A DNA stretch of 64,000 nucleotides from Myxococcales bacterium (GTDB lineage: Bacteria > Myxococcota_A > UBA796 > GCA-2862545): positions 1 through 64,000 of the forward strand of contig JAHQVJ010000040.1 in NCBI GenBank assembly GCA_019634415.1, read 5' to 3'. The notes below the pieces were generated by a model. It was not told the DNA's origin. It saw nothing but the letters and a program-made list of their open reading frames with translations, and searched no databases. Positions 1 to 10,577 of the stretch are shown in pieces; position 1 is the stretch's first letter; each line of letters starts with the position of its first letter. The position numbers and the translations under genes are program-made.

Positions 1-1048
1 GCCTCCTTCCTGAGCTGCACGAAGGGCAGGAAGATGTCCGCGAGGCGGTCCTCGCGAATCCCCACCCCGTTGTCGGACACCTCGATGGCCACCTGATCGG
101 CCTGGGCGCGAACCCGTAGGCTGATCCGCCCCCCCTCGGTGAACTTCCCTGCATTGACGGCCAGGTTCAGGAGCACCTGCCGTGCGCGCAGCAGATCCGC
201 CTGCACCAGGATCCCCGGCTCGATGTCCACCTCGAGGCTGTTGCGGCGACCATCCAGCAGCGGGCGGACCATCGCCACGACGTCGTGGACCAGTGGCTCC
301 ACCTCCACCGGCTCGAGCATCACGTCCAGGTCGTTGGCCTGGACCCGCGACAGATCGAGCAGGTCGTCCACCAGAGCCAAGAGCTGGCGACCCGCCGTCT
401 CGATCTTGCGCAGATCGGCGATGCGGTCGGGCTCACACTCCTCCTCCAGCGACAGCCCGGTGTAGCCGAGGATCGAGTCCAGGGGTGTGCGCAGCTCACG
501 GCTGACGATGTCGAGGAACCGGTCCCGCGCCTGATCGGCCTCCCTCGCGCGCTGGGCTGCACGCTCCGAGGCCTCGGCCCGATCCACCGACAACGCGACG
601 GCCATGCGCATGTCCGCGACCACGTGGCGGACCAGGACCGCAGCGATCAGCACGGTGATCACGTGGGCCGCCATCGTGGTGTTCGGATCCCACCGGTCGT
701 AGCCCAAGGCCATCACCACTGCCTGAGCCGCCACCACCGCGGGCGCAGCCACCAACGCAGCCGTCCGTCCCACCCAGATCCACAGCGCGAAGATCCCGAT
801 GGGGATGCCCACCACGAAGTGACTGTTGGCTCCCCCACCGGTCACGATCAGCACGAACAGTGAACCTGCTCCGGTGACCACGAGCACGGTCGAGCCGACA
901 CGCTCCCCGAGGGTACGCGTGAGGCCCAGCGACAGCATCATCAGCGCGAGGAACCACAGGCCGGCCCCGGTGACGCCGAACCCCGCCAGGCCGCACACCA
1001 CCACGGCGATGACCGACACCAACAGGTGCTCGAAGGAGGACAGCTGCC

Positions 1049-1052
<4 letters not shown>
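1..1052 (-). CDS. Membrane sensor histidine kinase lacking the phosphoacceptor His (3' end off window)
   Basis: About 350 residues are visible; the C-terminus is cut by the window edge. Residues 1-140 hold five or six hydrophobic segments without an evident periplasmic sensor, then a short charged helix leads into a DHp domain near 178. The H-box reads VSRELRTPL, so residue 185 is Arg (CGT at 500..498) where the family has the phosphorylated His. The visible ATP-binding domain looks intact: N-box NLAVNAGKF and G1 box DNGVGI, followed by an F-box-like FLPFVQL. The start ATG overlaps the stop of the upstream kinase (ATGA), implying coupled translation. It should bind ATP but cannot phosphorylate itself on the usual His. 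Seen: the domains and the substitution. Inferred: it acts in trans on a partner kinase. Confidence 0.88.
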
Positions 1053-2203
<1,151 letters not shown>

Positions 2204-2226
2204 CCGATGTTCCGCGCTGGCGCCAG

Positions 2227-2256
2227 ATTATGCCGGGATGACCCCGTCTAGCGCAA
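2227..2256 (-). promoter_or_regulatory. Possible sigma-70-type promoter of the kinase pair
   Basis: Reading leftward there is TTGCGC (2256..2251), an 18-nt spacer and CATAAT (2232..2227), 24 nt before the kinase ATG. The -10 matches the consensus at five of six positions, the -35 at three or four. It lies in the 96-nt gap after msrB. Assigned by eye only. Confidence 0.35.
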
Positions 2257-2299
2257 TGCGATTTTTTCCGTCATGGCATTGACTTGACGACCGGCCTGC

Positions 2300-2698
2300 C
2301 TAGGACTGGCCTCCCTCGAAGGTGAGCGCGGCACTGTTGATGCAGAAGCGCTTGCCCGTTGGAGGCGGACCATCGTCGAACACGTGGCCCAGGTGACCCT
2401 CGCAGGTGGCGCAGATCACCTCAGTGCGAACCATGCCGTGGCTGTCGTCGGCTCGAGTGGCGACCGCATCCGACTGAAGTGCGGCGGTGAACGAGGGCCA
2501 TCCGCACCCCGACCGGAACTTCTCCCCACTGGTGAAGAGCTCCGTGGCGCACCCGGCACATCGGTACGTGCCCTCGCCGTCGTGGTCCCAATACTCCCCA
2601 GTGAAGGCGCGCTCCGTGCCTTGCTCTCGGAGCACGTGGAACTGCATGGGGGTGAGGCGCACGCGCCATCCCTCCTCGCTGTTCGGCAGATCGTTCAT
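2300..2698 (-). CDS. msrB: Peptide-methionine (R)-S-oxide reductase
   Basis: 132 residues, the usual length of a stand-alone MsrB. It reduces the R epimer of methionine sulfoxide in oxidised proteins using thioredoxin. The zinc site is two CxxC pairs (Cys47/Cys50 and Cys96/Cys99). The catalytic Cys119 lies in [10 protein letters not shown], and Cys65 in SGCGWPSF is at the position of the resolving Cys. No signal peptide, so cytoplasmic. A longer open frame continues upstream, but homology begins at this ATG ([11 protein letters not shown]). It is divergent from the diguanylate cyclase across 78 nt. Identification is secure. Confidence 0.96.
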   Translation of the reverse strand: MNDLPNSEEGWRVRLTPMQFHVLREQGTERAFTGEYWDHDGEGTYRCAGCATELFTSGEKFRSGCGWPSFTAALQSDAVATRADDSHGMVRTEVICATCEGHLGHVFDDGPPPTGKRFCINSAALTFEGGQS

Positions 2699-2776
2699 AA
2701 TGCCCCCAGGGTGTGTAACGACACGAAGCTGAAGAAGGGCCGACCGCTGAACGATAGGCGACCTGGAGGGTGCCCC

Positions 2777-3511
2777 GTGCAAGAGTCGATGAGCAAACAC
2801 CTGCCGGTGGGCGCTCGGGCCGCCGACATCACGGCCGACATCACCTTCAAGACGCGCACTCAGCTCGACACCATCATCGGGTTCACCGAGATGTTGGCCG
2901 AGGAGCTCACGGATCATCCCTCGGCGCGGGCGGATCTGGATCGCATCCGCAGCTCTGCTCAAGCCGTGGAGACGCTGATCACGGAGCTGGAAGACCACGC
3001 CAATCGGGCCCGACGCGAGGCAGAGCGCGACCCGCTGACCGGCATCGCAAACCGACGTGCCTTCGAGCTGCACTGCGAGCGCCTCTTCGCCACCGAGACG
3101 GAGGATCCCACGTCGCTGGTGCTCATCGACGTGGACCGCTTCAAGCACGTCAACGACACGTACGGCCACCTGGCAGGCGACGAGGTGCTCCGCGAGGTGG
3201 TGCAGCGCTCCAAGTCGGCCGTGCGCGACTCGGACATCCTGGCGCGACTGGCGGGCGACGAGTTCGTACTGCTCCTGCCCGCCACCCCCATCGAGGAGGC
3301 GCTGCGGGTGGCCGATCGGGTCCGCCACGCCATCGTCTTCACCCCCGTCTCCATCGACACCGACGTGCACGTGCCCGTCACGGTGAGCGTGGGGGTGGCC
3401 ACACGCCACGAGGGAGACGAGGAGGTCTCGGATCTGCTGGAGCGGGCCGATCGCGCGATGTACCGCTCCAAGAACGACGGCCGCAACCGGATCACCAGCT
3501 TGGTGGACTGA
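2777..3511 (+). CDS. Diguanylate cyclase with a His-less DHp-like N-terminal domain
   Basis: 244 residues. The C-terminal GGDEF domain should make cyclic di-[36 protein letters not shown], the active-site loop RLAGDEF (AGDEF instead of GGDEF, a variant often still active) and an inhibitory RxxD I-site (RDSD) five residues before it. Residues 15-80 resemble a histidine-kinase DHp hairpin ([14 protein letters not shown], then [16 protein letters not shown]), but the His position is Phe24. GTG is chosen as start because GGAGGG sits 7 nt upstream; an in-frame ATG at 2789 is too far from it. No membrane segment. The DHp-like part may pair with the kinases 600 nt away (inference). Confidence 0.9.
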   Translation: MQESMSKHLPVGARAADITADITFKTRTQLDTIIGFTEMLAEELTDHPSARADLDRIRSSAQAVETLITELEDHANRARREAERDPLTGIANRRAFELHCERLFATETEDPTSLVLIDVDRFKHVNDTYGHLAGDEVLREVVQRSKSAVRDSDILARLAGDEFVLLLPATPIEEALRVADRVRHAIVFTPVSIDTDVHVPVTVSVGVATRHEGDEEVSDLLERADRAMYRSKNDGRNRITSLVD

Positions 3512-3516
3512 CCGGC

Positions 3517-4674
3517 CTACGGCTGCCGCACGTAGGTCAGCCCGCTCGCCCCGAGCGGCACCACGTCCCCTCCGGGAGGTGCCGAGCACTGCAGCACGTC
3601 CCATGCAGGATCCGTGGGATCCGCCACGTCGACGGCGGCATCGCAGCCCACGGGCGTCTGCAGCCACACGCCGCTCGCCGAGACCTCGCTGGCTCCCTGC
3701 ACCCGCAGCACCATGGCCGCCAGGTCGTTGACGACGTCCACGTCCCACAGCGTGACGAGCCCCAGCTCATCCCCCTTCGCCCCAGCGAGATCGAGCCCCT
3801 CGGTGGCCGTACGCAGCGACACCTGCTGCACCAAGGTGGAGGCAGAGGCGGTGACCTGCACCGGGTCCGTCAGGGCATCGAGGCTGCCGCGCACGTCCAC
3901 GCGGCTCGCCAGCACGCGCACCTCGGCGTCGGGTGCCTCCACCCGGATCCCGTCGAGCACGTTGCCGCCGATCACCTCCAGCCCCTCCAGGTGCACGATC
4001 CCGCAGGCCTGTTGCACCCACAGTCCATGCGTCGGAGTGTCCGTGGGCCCAGGCTGAAGGCTACCCGCCTCCGCGACCACGTGGCGCACCCCCCGCACCA
4101 CGATGGGCCCCGTCACCACCTCGTCGAAGTCCAGCCACACATCCTCGGTGCACGCGCCACAGTCGTCGCAGGAGCCGGCCACCACGAGCCCCTCGGGGGG
4201 CACCGCCACCCGGTCGGCGTCCGCCACTGCGGGAGGGAGCGGCAGCTCGTCCACGCCCGAGCCCTCGGCCACGAACGAGGCACAGGTGTCCACCAGTCCC
4301 TCGTCGGTCCACGCCTGGGCGCACAGCCGATAGGACCCCGCGTCGAGACGCCACAGCACCCCCTCGGGATGGGGCGACCACGGCGGCCCGTCGAGATCTC
4401 GCGTCACGTCCTTGTCGAGGAGCCACACCACCTCGGTGATGGCCTCGAAGAGGCGAGGATCGGTGGAAGCCAGCTGTACCGTGGCCCCTTGCGCCCGAAG
4501 CGTGGCCATGTCGAGCGGCCCCCACGCGTCGACCCCTGCGGCACACATCTCGATCTGGAGCACCTCGGGCGGCCCGGGTGTCGGAGTGGGGGCCACGCCG
4601 GTGTCGACGGGTGGCTCGGAGACCGACGTCTGCGGGCCGCACGCCAGCAGCCCCAGGGCGAGGCCCACGCTCAC
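3517..4674 (-). CDS. Surface lipoprotein with a beta-helix-like C-terminal half
   Basis: 385 residues from the GTG overlapping the DUF1552 stop (GTGA). The N-terminus, [13 protein letters not shown], ends in a lipobox, so Cys12 would be lipidated. The hydrophobic stretch is short and lacks a basic start; an upstream CTG would add a basic RSAERR segment, so the true start is uncertain. A Pro/Thr linker follows, then a region with paired Cys, then from about residue 200 repeating short strands ending in Val/Leu ([18 protein letters not shown] pattern), as in right-handed beta-helices. No enzyme motif. Last gene of the six-gene chain. Function unknown; probably surface binding or structural. Confidence 0.75.
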   Translation of the reverse strand: MSVGLALGLLACGPQTSVSEPPVDTGVAPTPTPGPPEVLQIEMCAAGVDAWGPLDMATLRAQGATVQLASTDPRLFEAITEVVWLLDKDVTRDLDGPPWSPHPEGVLWRLDAGSYRLCAQAWTDEGLVDTCASFVAEGSGVDELPLPPAVADADRVAVPPEGLVVAGSCDDCGACTEDVWLDFDEVVTGPIVVRGVRHVVAEAGSLQPGPTDTPTHGLWVQQACGIVHLEGLEVIGGNVLDGIRVEAPDAEVRVLASRVDVRGSLDALTDPVQVTASASTLVQQVSLRTATEGLDLAGAKGDELGLVTLWDVDVVNDLAAMVLRVQGASEVSASGVWLQTPVGCDAAVDVADPTDPAWDVLQCSAPPGGDVVPLGASGLTYVRQP

Positions 4675-6011
4675 GTGAGCACGGCGCTCAGCGGACCGCG
4701 ACAGTACTCGGGCATGCCGAAGTGGTCCGCCTCGATGTCCAGCGCGTGCAGCAAGGCCGTGAACAGCTCTCCGTGGGCCACGTCCGGATCCGATCGCAGA
4801 TCCAGATACCGCCCGGTGGACAGCGCGCCTCCGCACTTACCTGCCAGCACGTAGGGCACGTCGTCGCGCGTGTGGGTGTTGCCGATGCCGAGCTCGTTGC
4901 ACCAAAGCACCACGCTGTTGTCGAGCAGGCTCGACCCGTCGCCCACGTCCACGGCCGTCATCCGGTCCAACAGGCCCGCGAGCTGCTCGGCGTACCAATG
5001 GTTGATGTCGAGGAGCTCCTGCTGGGCGGTGGCGTTGGAGTCGGGCTCGTGGGACAGCGAGTGGTGGATGGTGCTCTGGCCCAGCCAGCTGTGGCGGATG
5101 GTGGACTGCCCGCTCCCCCACTGCATCACCGTCACGGGCGTGAGCTCGCAGGCCATGGCAGCCACCATCATGTCCAGGCTCGCGCTGCCCACCTGTGGGA
5201 TCTCCGAACCGTCCACGCGCTCGGGCAGCGCACAGTCGGCCAGGCTCTCCAGCGCCTCGATGGAGCGCTCCACTCCCCGCAGGGACTCCAGGTGCGCCTC
5301 CACGCGGCGGCGATCGTCGGCCCCGAGCCGCGCGTACAGCCGGTGGTAGTCGTCGAGCACGGCGTCCACCACGGACAAGCGCTGTGCCTTGACGTCGGCC
5401 ACCGAGGTGGACTTCTCCACCCCGCCGCCGAACACCCGGTCGTAGGCCGCACCGGGCTCCTGCATGGGCCGCACGGCGTCGAAGGGCCCGCGCCACGAGA
5501 TCCGAGCTGGGATGGCCTGCCGGATGTCGCACTTCGCGCCGAACACCAGGGAGCTGAAGGCGTAGCCCTCACCGAGGCTGTCGGCCACGTGCTGATCGAA
5601 GGAGGTGCCCCCCGCCGAGCCGTCCCACAGGTGGCCGAACTCGCCGAAGCCGCTCTTGCCGGGGAGCAAGGGCAAGGGAGTGAGGCTGTGGCCGGTACCG
5701 ATGTCGTGGCCGTTCTGCCCGCCCGAGGCGTGCAGGGCGGTCTTCTGGTCCACCCCCTCGACGATGATCAGCTCGTCGCGATGTCGCTGCAGCGGCGCCA
5801 AGATGTCGGACAGCGCGAAGTCGCGCTCACCGCCGCTGGGCCGCCAACGATCGGGCAGGGTGCCGCACGACGAGAAGAACACGACCAGTCGCTTGGGCAC
5901 ACCTGCGGCCCAGGAGCGGCGTGGCGCCAACATGGCAGACAGAAAGGGCAGCCCCACGGTGATCCCACAGGCACCGCGCAAGACGGCGCGTCGGGAGAGT
6001 GGACGGATCAT
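4671..6011 (-). CDS. DUF1552 family Tat-exported protein
   Basis: 446 residues. The N-terminus has a twin-arginine signal (LSRRAVLRGACGITVGLPFLSAML) with a likely cleavage after SWAA. The body matches the DUF1552 family of myxobacteria, planctomycetes and verrucomicrobia: FFSSCGTLPDRWRP, HRDELIIVEGVD, GHDIGTGHSL, SFDQHVA, and WCNELGIGNTHTRDDVPYVLAGKCGG near the end. The biochemical role of the family is not established. It nearly always accompanies a DUF1592-type protein, which is the overlapping gene upstream here (ATGA). Export via Tat suggests a folded or cofactor-bearing protein. Family assignment is firm, function open. Confidence 0.9.
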   Translation of the reverse strand: MIRPLSRRAVLRGACGITVGLPFLSAMLAPRRSWAAGVPKRLVVFFSSCGTLPDRWRPSGGERDFALSDILAPLQRHRDELIIVEGVDQKTALHASGGQNGHDIGTGHSLTPLPLLPGKSGFGEFGHLWDGSAGGTSFDQHVADSLGEGYAFSSLVFGAKCDIRQAIPARISWRGPFDAVRPMQEPGAAYDRVFGGGVEKSTSVADVKAQRLSVVDAVLDDYHRLYARLGADDRRRVEAHLESLRGVERSIEALESLADCALPERVDGSEIPQVGSASLDMMVAAMACELTPVTVMQWGSGQSTIRHSWLGQSTIHHSLSHEPDSNATAQQELLDINHWYAEQLAGLLDRMTAVDVGDGSSLLDNSVVLWCNELGIGNTHTRDDVPYVLAGKCGGALSTGRYLDLRSDPDVAHGELFTALLHALDIEADHFGMPEYCRGPLSAVLT

Positions 6012-7690
6012 GGGCCGGCCTCCTCGGCAGCGCCCACCGCGAAGCGGAAGGCCGTGGCGGTGGTGGTGGCGACGACGAGCTGTCGCATGTCGAGCTCGGC
6101 AGCCTGGAAGGCCTCGGTGGCCTGCTCCACGCTACACGCGTCGGTGCCGGCGTCTCGCCGGCCGTGGGCGAAGCGGAACCACTGGCGCGAGAAGCAGCGC
6201 TGGCCGCTGTCGCTCTGCGCCAGGCGCGCAGCGAGCTGGGGCACGCCGTCGATGGGCCCGTCCACATCGGTGCCCGACAGCTCTCCCGAGGCGTCCACCG
6301 GCGAGTCGCCGTCGTGGGTGCGGAAGCGCCCCACGGCATCGAAGTGCTCGAAGGCCAGCCCAGGCGGATCGATCAGGCTGTGGCAGGCGTAGCAGACGGG
6401 ATCCTCGCGGTGCGCCTCCAGCTCCTCGCGGGTCGTGGCCTCCCGATCCGGCGTCGGTGCCTCCACGTCGAACTCGTCGGGCACCTTCATGGACTGACAC
6501 AACATGGGCCCACGCACGAACAGACCGCGATGGATCGGCGAGGACTCGTAGGCGCGAGCACGCGTGGCGAGCAGCGCGCCCTGGGTCAAGATGCCGGCGT
6601 GGAACTCGGGATCGCGCTCCACGCGGGAGAAGCCCGGCCCATCGGGAGCAGACAGCCCGTGGAACGCTGCAAGCTCGGCGTCCGCCACGGTCCAGCTCGC
6701 CGTGAGCAGCGTCTCGTAGCTCGCCCCCTGTCGGTGCCACACCTCGTCCACGAAGGCGTGGACCTCGAGGTCCCACAGCTCCGTGAGCCCCTCGTAGTAG
6801 TCGGGGTACTCCTCGGCGTCCTTCTCGAGGCCCTCGAGCAGATCGAGCTCCATCCACTCGTGGAAGAAGCGATGCACGTTGTCTTCGGCACGCGGGTCCT
6901 CGAGCATGCGCCGTGTGTGCTCGGCCACGCCAGCCGCCGTGTCGAGCTGCCCCGCCAGCGCCGCCTCCCACAGCAATGCGTCGGGAGCGGTGGACCACAG
7001 GAAGTACGACAGCCGAGTCGCCACCTCGACGCCCGTGAGCGCCCGCATCTCACCTGGCGCAGCGTCCAGCACGGTGGGCTCGATCCGGTACAGCAAGTCG
7101 GGCGACTGCAGCATCACAGCCAACAGCTGGCGCACCGCGAGATCCGCTCCCCAGGCCGCCCGCTGTGCCTCGTAGAAGTCCACGAGCCGTCCCAGCTGGG
7201 CGTCACTCACACGGGCTCGGCGCCACAGCCGCGGCAGCATGCCGAAGAGCCACCCTTGCACGCACTCCGTCTGAGCCGCATCACAGCCCATGAGCGCACT
7301 CGGATCCGCCCCGATGCGTGCGGCCACGTCCTGGGCGAGCGCGGTGTACCCAGCCGCCGTGGCCTCGTCCACGGTGCGCACGTCGACGTTGTTGGAGAAC
7401 CCGCCGAGCCGCTCGGGCGGCAGCAGGCGCGTGGCGGGGCGGGTGTCGTCGCCGAGCAGATCCTGCAGCGTGTTGTCCAGCTCGTCGTGCGTCAGCCGCC
7501 GCAGCGGGCTGCGCGCGGGGAGGTCCACCTCGCAGACATCCGGTTCGTCGTCGGTGGATCCGTCGTCGGTGGATTCACCACTGCAACCCGCCGTCCAGGC
7601 GAGCGCGAAGGCGACAGCGATGTTCATGAGCATCCAAGGGAGGAGGAGCCCGCGCCGGGCCACCGTATCAATCGGATCGGCCCTCGACAT
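6008..7690 (-). CDS. DUF1592/DUF1588/DUF1587/DUF1585 multidomain lipoprotein
   Basis: 560 residues. The signal anchor has basic RR at 12-13, a hydrophobic run and lipobox TAGC with Cys36; an Asp/Ser linker follows. Family blocks appear in the usual order: DUF1587 (LRRLTHDELDNTLQDLLGD), DUF1595, DUF1592 (ALTGVEVATRLSYFLWS), DUF1588 with a CxxCH haem-c-like motif (VCYACHSLIDPPGLAFEHFD), and DUF1585 (FSRQWFRFAHGR). The family is linked to outer-surface cytochrome-like proteins, but its reaction is unknown. The start lies inside the 3' end of the radical SAM fusion gene (23-nt overlap), and the stop overlaps DUF1552. Such tight linkage to peptide-modifying enzymes is unusual. Confidence 0.9.
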   Translation of the reverse strand: MSRADPIDTVARRGLLLPWMLMNIAVAFALAWTAGCSGESTDDGSTDDEPDVCEVDLPARSPLRRLTHDELDNTLQDLLGDDTRPATRLLPPERLGGFSNNVDVRTVDEATAAGYTALAQDVAARIGADPSALMGCDAAQTECVQGWLFGMLPRLWRRARVSDAQLGRLVDFYEAQRAAWGADLAVRQLLAVMLQSPDLLYRIEPTVLDAAPGEMRALTGVEVATRLSYFLWSTAPDALLWEAALAGQLDTAAGVAEHTRRMLEDPRAEDNVHRFFHEWMELDLLEGLEKDAEEYPDYYEGLTELWDLEVHAFVDEVWHRQGASYETLLTASWTVADAELAAFHGLSAPDGPGFSRVERDPEFHAGILTQGALLATRARAYESSPIHRGLFVRGPMLCQSMKVPDEFDVEAPTPDREATTREELEAHREDPVCYACHSLIDPPGLAFEHFDAVGRFRTHDGDSPVDASGELSGTDVDGPIDGVPQLAARLAQSDSGQRCFSRQWFRFAHGRRDAGTDACSVEQATEAFQAAELDMRQLVVATTTATAFRFAVGAAEEAGP

Positions 7691-10577
7691 GGTCGATCCA
7701 GGTGCGGAAGGCAGGCAGCCACTGAGGTGCCCGCGACGCGAGGAACGCCTGCGTGGCCTGCACGGCCACCGCCTCCAGCTGCTCGTGCAGCGCGTGGCCC
7801 GGCGTGCCCGGTCGCGTGTCGCGCGCCGCGCCCCCGCCGTGCTCCTCGCGCACGATAGGATCGGTGATGGGGTGCATCTCCTCGTGCAGCACCTGCATCA
7901 AGACGTGCTCGAAGGGCTGGTCCAGCGACGTCGCCACCCGGCGTACCCCATCCACCTCGGTGGCTCGGGCCCGGCCACCGAGGGCTGGCACGTGCATCAA
8001 GACCAGCGGAGGCGCCTCGCGCCCCTGAGGGGCCCACAGCTGCGCACGAAGGTCCTGCAGCACGGATCGGAGCTCCACGAGCTCTCCGGCAGGCTCCACC
8101 ACGTCGCACGCCTCGGTCTCCACGGCGGCGGCGAGGGCCTCGCACAGCGCACGCCCGGCCGGATCGGCCAGCGCCTCGGGCGGATGCCGCAGCGCCCGGA
8201 CCAGCGCCGAGGTCTCGCCATGGATCAACCCCAGCGCCTGCACGGTGTTGCGGCCAGGTGCGCCGTGCCACCGCGCTCGCAGGCGCCTCGCGTCCTCGCT
8301 GTCGGGGTCGCTGCCCGGCCCCAGGCCCGCCACGTCGTCGGACAGATCGGCGGTGGCGAGCACCGCGAACAAGCGCTGCGGAGCAGGCCAGGCCACCACC
8401 TCCGTCGGGGGCGCTCCGGCCTTCGACTGCGGGCGCTCCGGTGCCGGAATCCACCCCTGTGGTCCGCCGAGCACGGGCACCCGCACCCGACTGAGCACCC
8501 GCTCGGTGCCATCGGGAGACACGACGAGCAAGTCCTGGTCGCGAAAGCGTGGCCCAGCCACCACCAGCGCCCTGCCCGTCGGGGTCAGCCCGCGCACCAC
8601 GCCCTCCGGCACGCGCGGAACCGCCGCACCGAGCCAGATCAGATCCGCCGGCTCGGCCACCTGCACCCGCTGTGCCGCCGAGCGCACCTCGATCCGAACC
8701 TGAGGCCACGGCTGCAGAACCGCGCGCAGCTGCACCGCGTGGGCGTCGGAGTCCGCCACCGCCACCACGCTCCCCTGCTCGCCCACCAGCTCCGCGAGCA
8801 ACGCCGCGACGTAGCCGCAACCCCCGCACAGGTCCACCGCACGCTCGCCGGAGGCGGGAGCGAGCGCCTGGAGCCCCATCACGATGACCGACAGGCCGAG
8901 GGCCGCCGGTGGCGCACCCGCCACCGCTGGCTCGTGCGGTGTGGAGTCCACGATCCGCAGCGCCTCGTCGCGAGGGAGGAAGCGACCCGGCGACACCGCG
9001 AGCAGCGCACCCACGAGACGGTCCGCCACCACCATCCCGCGGTCCAGCCGCGCGCGAATCACCGCCTCGAGCCGCCGCACCACCTCGTCCTTCAGATCCA
9101 GCCCGATGGGCACCGCCAGCGGCTGCGCGTCGGGGCCGGCGGCCTGCTTCGCTCGATCGATCAGCGCGCGATGGATCTGGGGCGAGAGCACCTCCACCTG
9201 CTCTTGCTGACTGCGCGCGTAGATCGCCCCCACCGTGCCGCCGGGCCCCTCGAAGCGCTCGTGGATGCGCCGCACCAGGGGGCCGTAGGTCGCAACCATC
9301 CAGTCGACCCGCGCGGCGTAGTCCATCTCCCGTGACGGGTCCAGGTGCTGGGCTCGGAACGGCCCGTCGTACCAGCTCATCCACCAGCGCGGGTGGTAGA
9401 AGCGCGTTCCGTGCTCGCGCTCGTAGTGGGCCTGCTCCTGATGCACCTGAGAGCCCGGGTACAGCCGAAAGGGATCCACCGAGAGCCACCCGTGGCTGGA
9501 GGGTCCGTCGAGGAACAGCTGCTTGAGGAAGGCCGCGGTCTGTGCGGCGGTGGCGGGTGTCTCCCCGGGGTGGCCCACGATGACGTTGACCGCCCAGTTC
9601 AGGCCGTGGCGCTGCGACCGACGGGCCAGGCCCTCCACGGCCTGCAGATAGCGCTCGGCGGTGTTGCCCTTCTGCATGATGGCGAGCATCTCGGGGCTGC
9701 CGCTCTCGAGCCCGATGCCGATGGCGAACCGAGCCCGCGCCAGCAGCTGGATGTCCTCGTCGCCCAGATCGTCCGACCGCGTCAGGGTCCAGAAGTGCAT
9801 GGGCGCGATGCCGCGGTCCACGATGCCCTGCAGCACCTGCCGGCGCCAGCGTCGGCGAAACCCGAACAGCGGATCGGCGATGTTCACCGTCCACATGCCG
9901 AGATCGGTGAAGGTGGAGAGGCGCTGCAGCTCGTCGAGGGCCCGCTCCGGCGAGAACGCCCGCCAGCTGTAGCCCGACTTCGCGCGCTCCATGCAGAAGG
10001 CGCAGCGGTAGGGGCACCCGCGCGACAGGTAGATCTGCAGCTTGCGCCCGATCCAGGTGGCGTGGGGCCAGTACCGCTGCAGCAGCTCCCAGCGATACGG
10101 CGGCAGCGCATCGAGGTCGGGCACCACCGCCGGCGGCAACACGCCGGGCTCGATCTCCCCACCGCCCAGCAAGGTCTCGACCAGCTGGCGCATGCCGATC
10201 TCGCCCTCGCCGGGCACCACGACATCGAAGTGAGGCCGTAGGTCCCCCGGGAGCGCAGACGCATGGTAGCCGCCCGTCACCAGGGGCACGCCGGGGTAGC
10301 GATCCCGCAGGAAGCGGGCCAGCGACAGCACGCGAAGCACATCGAAGCTGGAGTAGGCCGACACGCCGATCATCAGGAACGGCCCGAGCTCGTCCAGGCG
10401 TCGGCACAGGTCCCGCCGGTCGCCTCCCTCGTAGTTCAGATCGACGATCTCCACACGAACGCCGGTGTGCTCGATGAGGTAGCCGCCCAGCGCCACCAGG
10501 TGGGGCACGCCGAAGTCCACGTCCTGCCAGCGCATGATGCCTGGGCTGATCAGCAGCACCGCAGGGGCGCGGGCCAT
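7668..10577 (-). CDS. B12-binding radical SAM enzyme fused to isoaspartyl-methyltransferase and HExxH domains
   Basis: 969 residues in at least three parts. Residues 1-150: cobalamin-binding-like Rossmann fold (GVSAYSSFDVL, VTGGYHASALPGDL, VVPGEGE). Residues 180-400: radical SAM core with cluster motif CPYRCAFC (Cys188/192/195) and GLESGSPEML. Residues 500-690: protein-L-isoaspartate O-methyltransferase-like domain with an SAM-binding loop VDLCGGCGYVAALLAELVG (Asp582). C-terminal 150 residues: LHEEMH (His898/His902), a HExxH zinc-metalloprotease-like site, with a later Glu-rich HEQLEAVAVQA. B12 radical SAM enzymes often methylate unreactive carbons; PCMT-type enzymes in RiPP loci methylate Asp to form aspartimide/isoAsp. 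The start overlaps the SPASM enzyme stop by 1 nt (TGATG). Domain calls are firm; substrate inferred to be the 135-residue protein upstream. Confidence 0.88.
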   Translation of the reverse strand: MARAPAVLLISPGIMRWQDVDFGVPHLVALGGYLIEHTGVRVEIVDLNYEGGDRRDLCRRLDELGPFLMIGVSAYSSFDVLRVLSLARFLRDRYPGVPLVTGGYHASALPGDLRPHFDVVVPGEGEIGMRQLVETLLGGGEIEPGVLPPAVVPDLDALPPYRWELLQRYWPHATWIGRKLQIYLSRGCPYRCAFCMERAKSGYSWRAFSPERALDELQRLSTFTDLGMWTVNIADPLFGFRRRWRRQVLQGIVDRGIAPMHFWTLTRSDDLGDEDIQLLARARFAIGIGLESGSPEMLAIMQKGNTAERYLQAVEGLARRSQRHGLNWAVNVIVGHPGETPATAAQTAAFLKQLFLDGPSSHGWLSVDPFRLYPGSQVHQEQAHYEREHGTRFYHPRWWMSWYDGPFRAQHLDPSREMDYAARVDWMVATYGPLVRRIHERFEGPGGTVGAIYARSQQEQVEVLSPQIHRALIDRAKQAAGPDAQPLAVPIGLDLKDEVVRRLEAVIRARLDRGMVVADRLVGALLAVSPGRFLPRDEALRIVDSTPHEPAVAGAPPAALGLSVIVMGLQALAPASGERAVDLCGGCGYVAALLAELVGEQGSVVAVADSDAHAVQLRAVLQPWPQVRIEVRSAAQRVQVAEPADLIWLGAAVPRVPEGVVRGLTPTGRALVVAGPRFRDQDLLVVSPDGTERVLSRVRVPVLGGPQGWIPAPERPQSKAGAPPTEVVAWPAPQRLFAVLATADLSDDVAGLGPGSDPDSEDARRLRARWHGAPGRNTVQALGLIHGETSALVRALRHPPEALADPAGRALCEALAAAVETEACDVVEPAGELVELRSVLQDLRAQLWAPQGREAPPLVLMHVPALGGRARATEVDGVRRVATSLDQPFEHVLMQVLHEEMHPITDPIVREEHGGGAARDTRPGTPGHALHEQLEAVAVQATQAFLASRAPQWLPAFRTWIDHVEGRSD

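Noticed and set aside
2300..3748. Long frame joining msrB with upstream sequence
   Set aside because: Only the last 132 residues match MsrB; the rest is antisense to the diguanylate cyclase.
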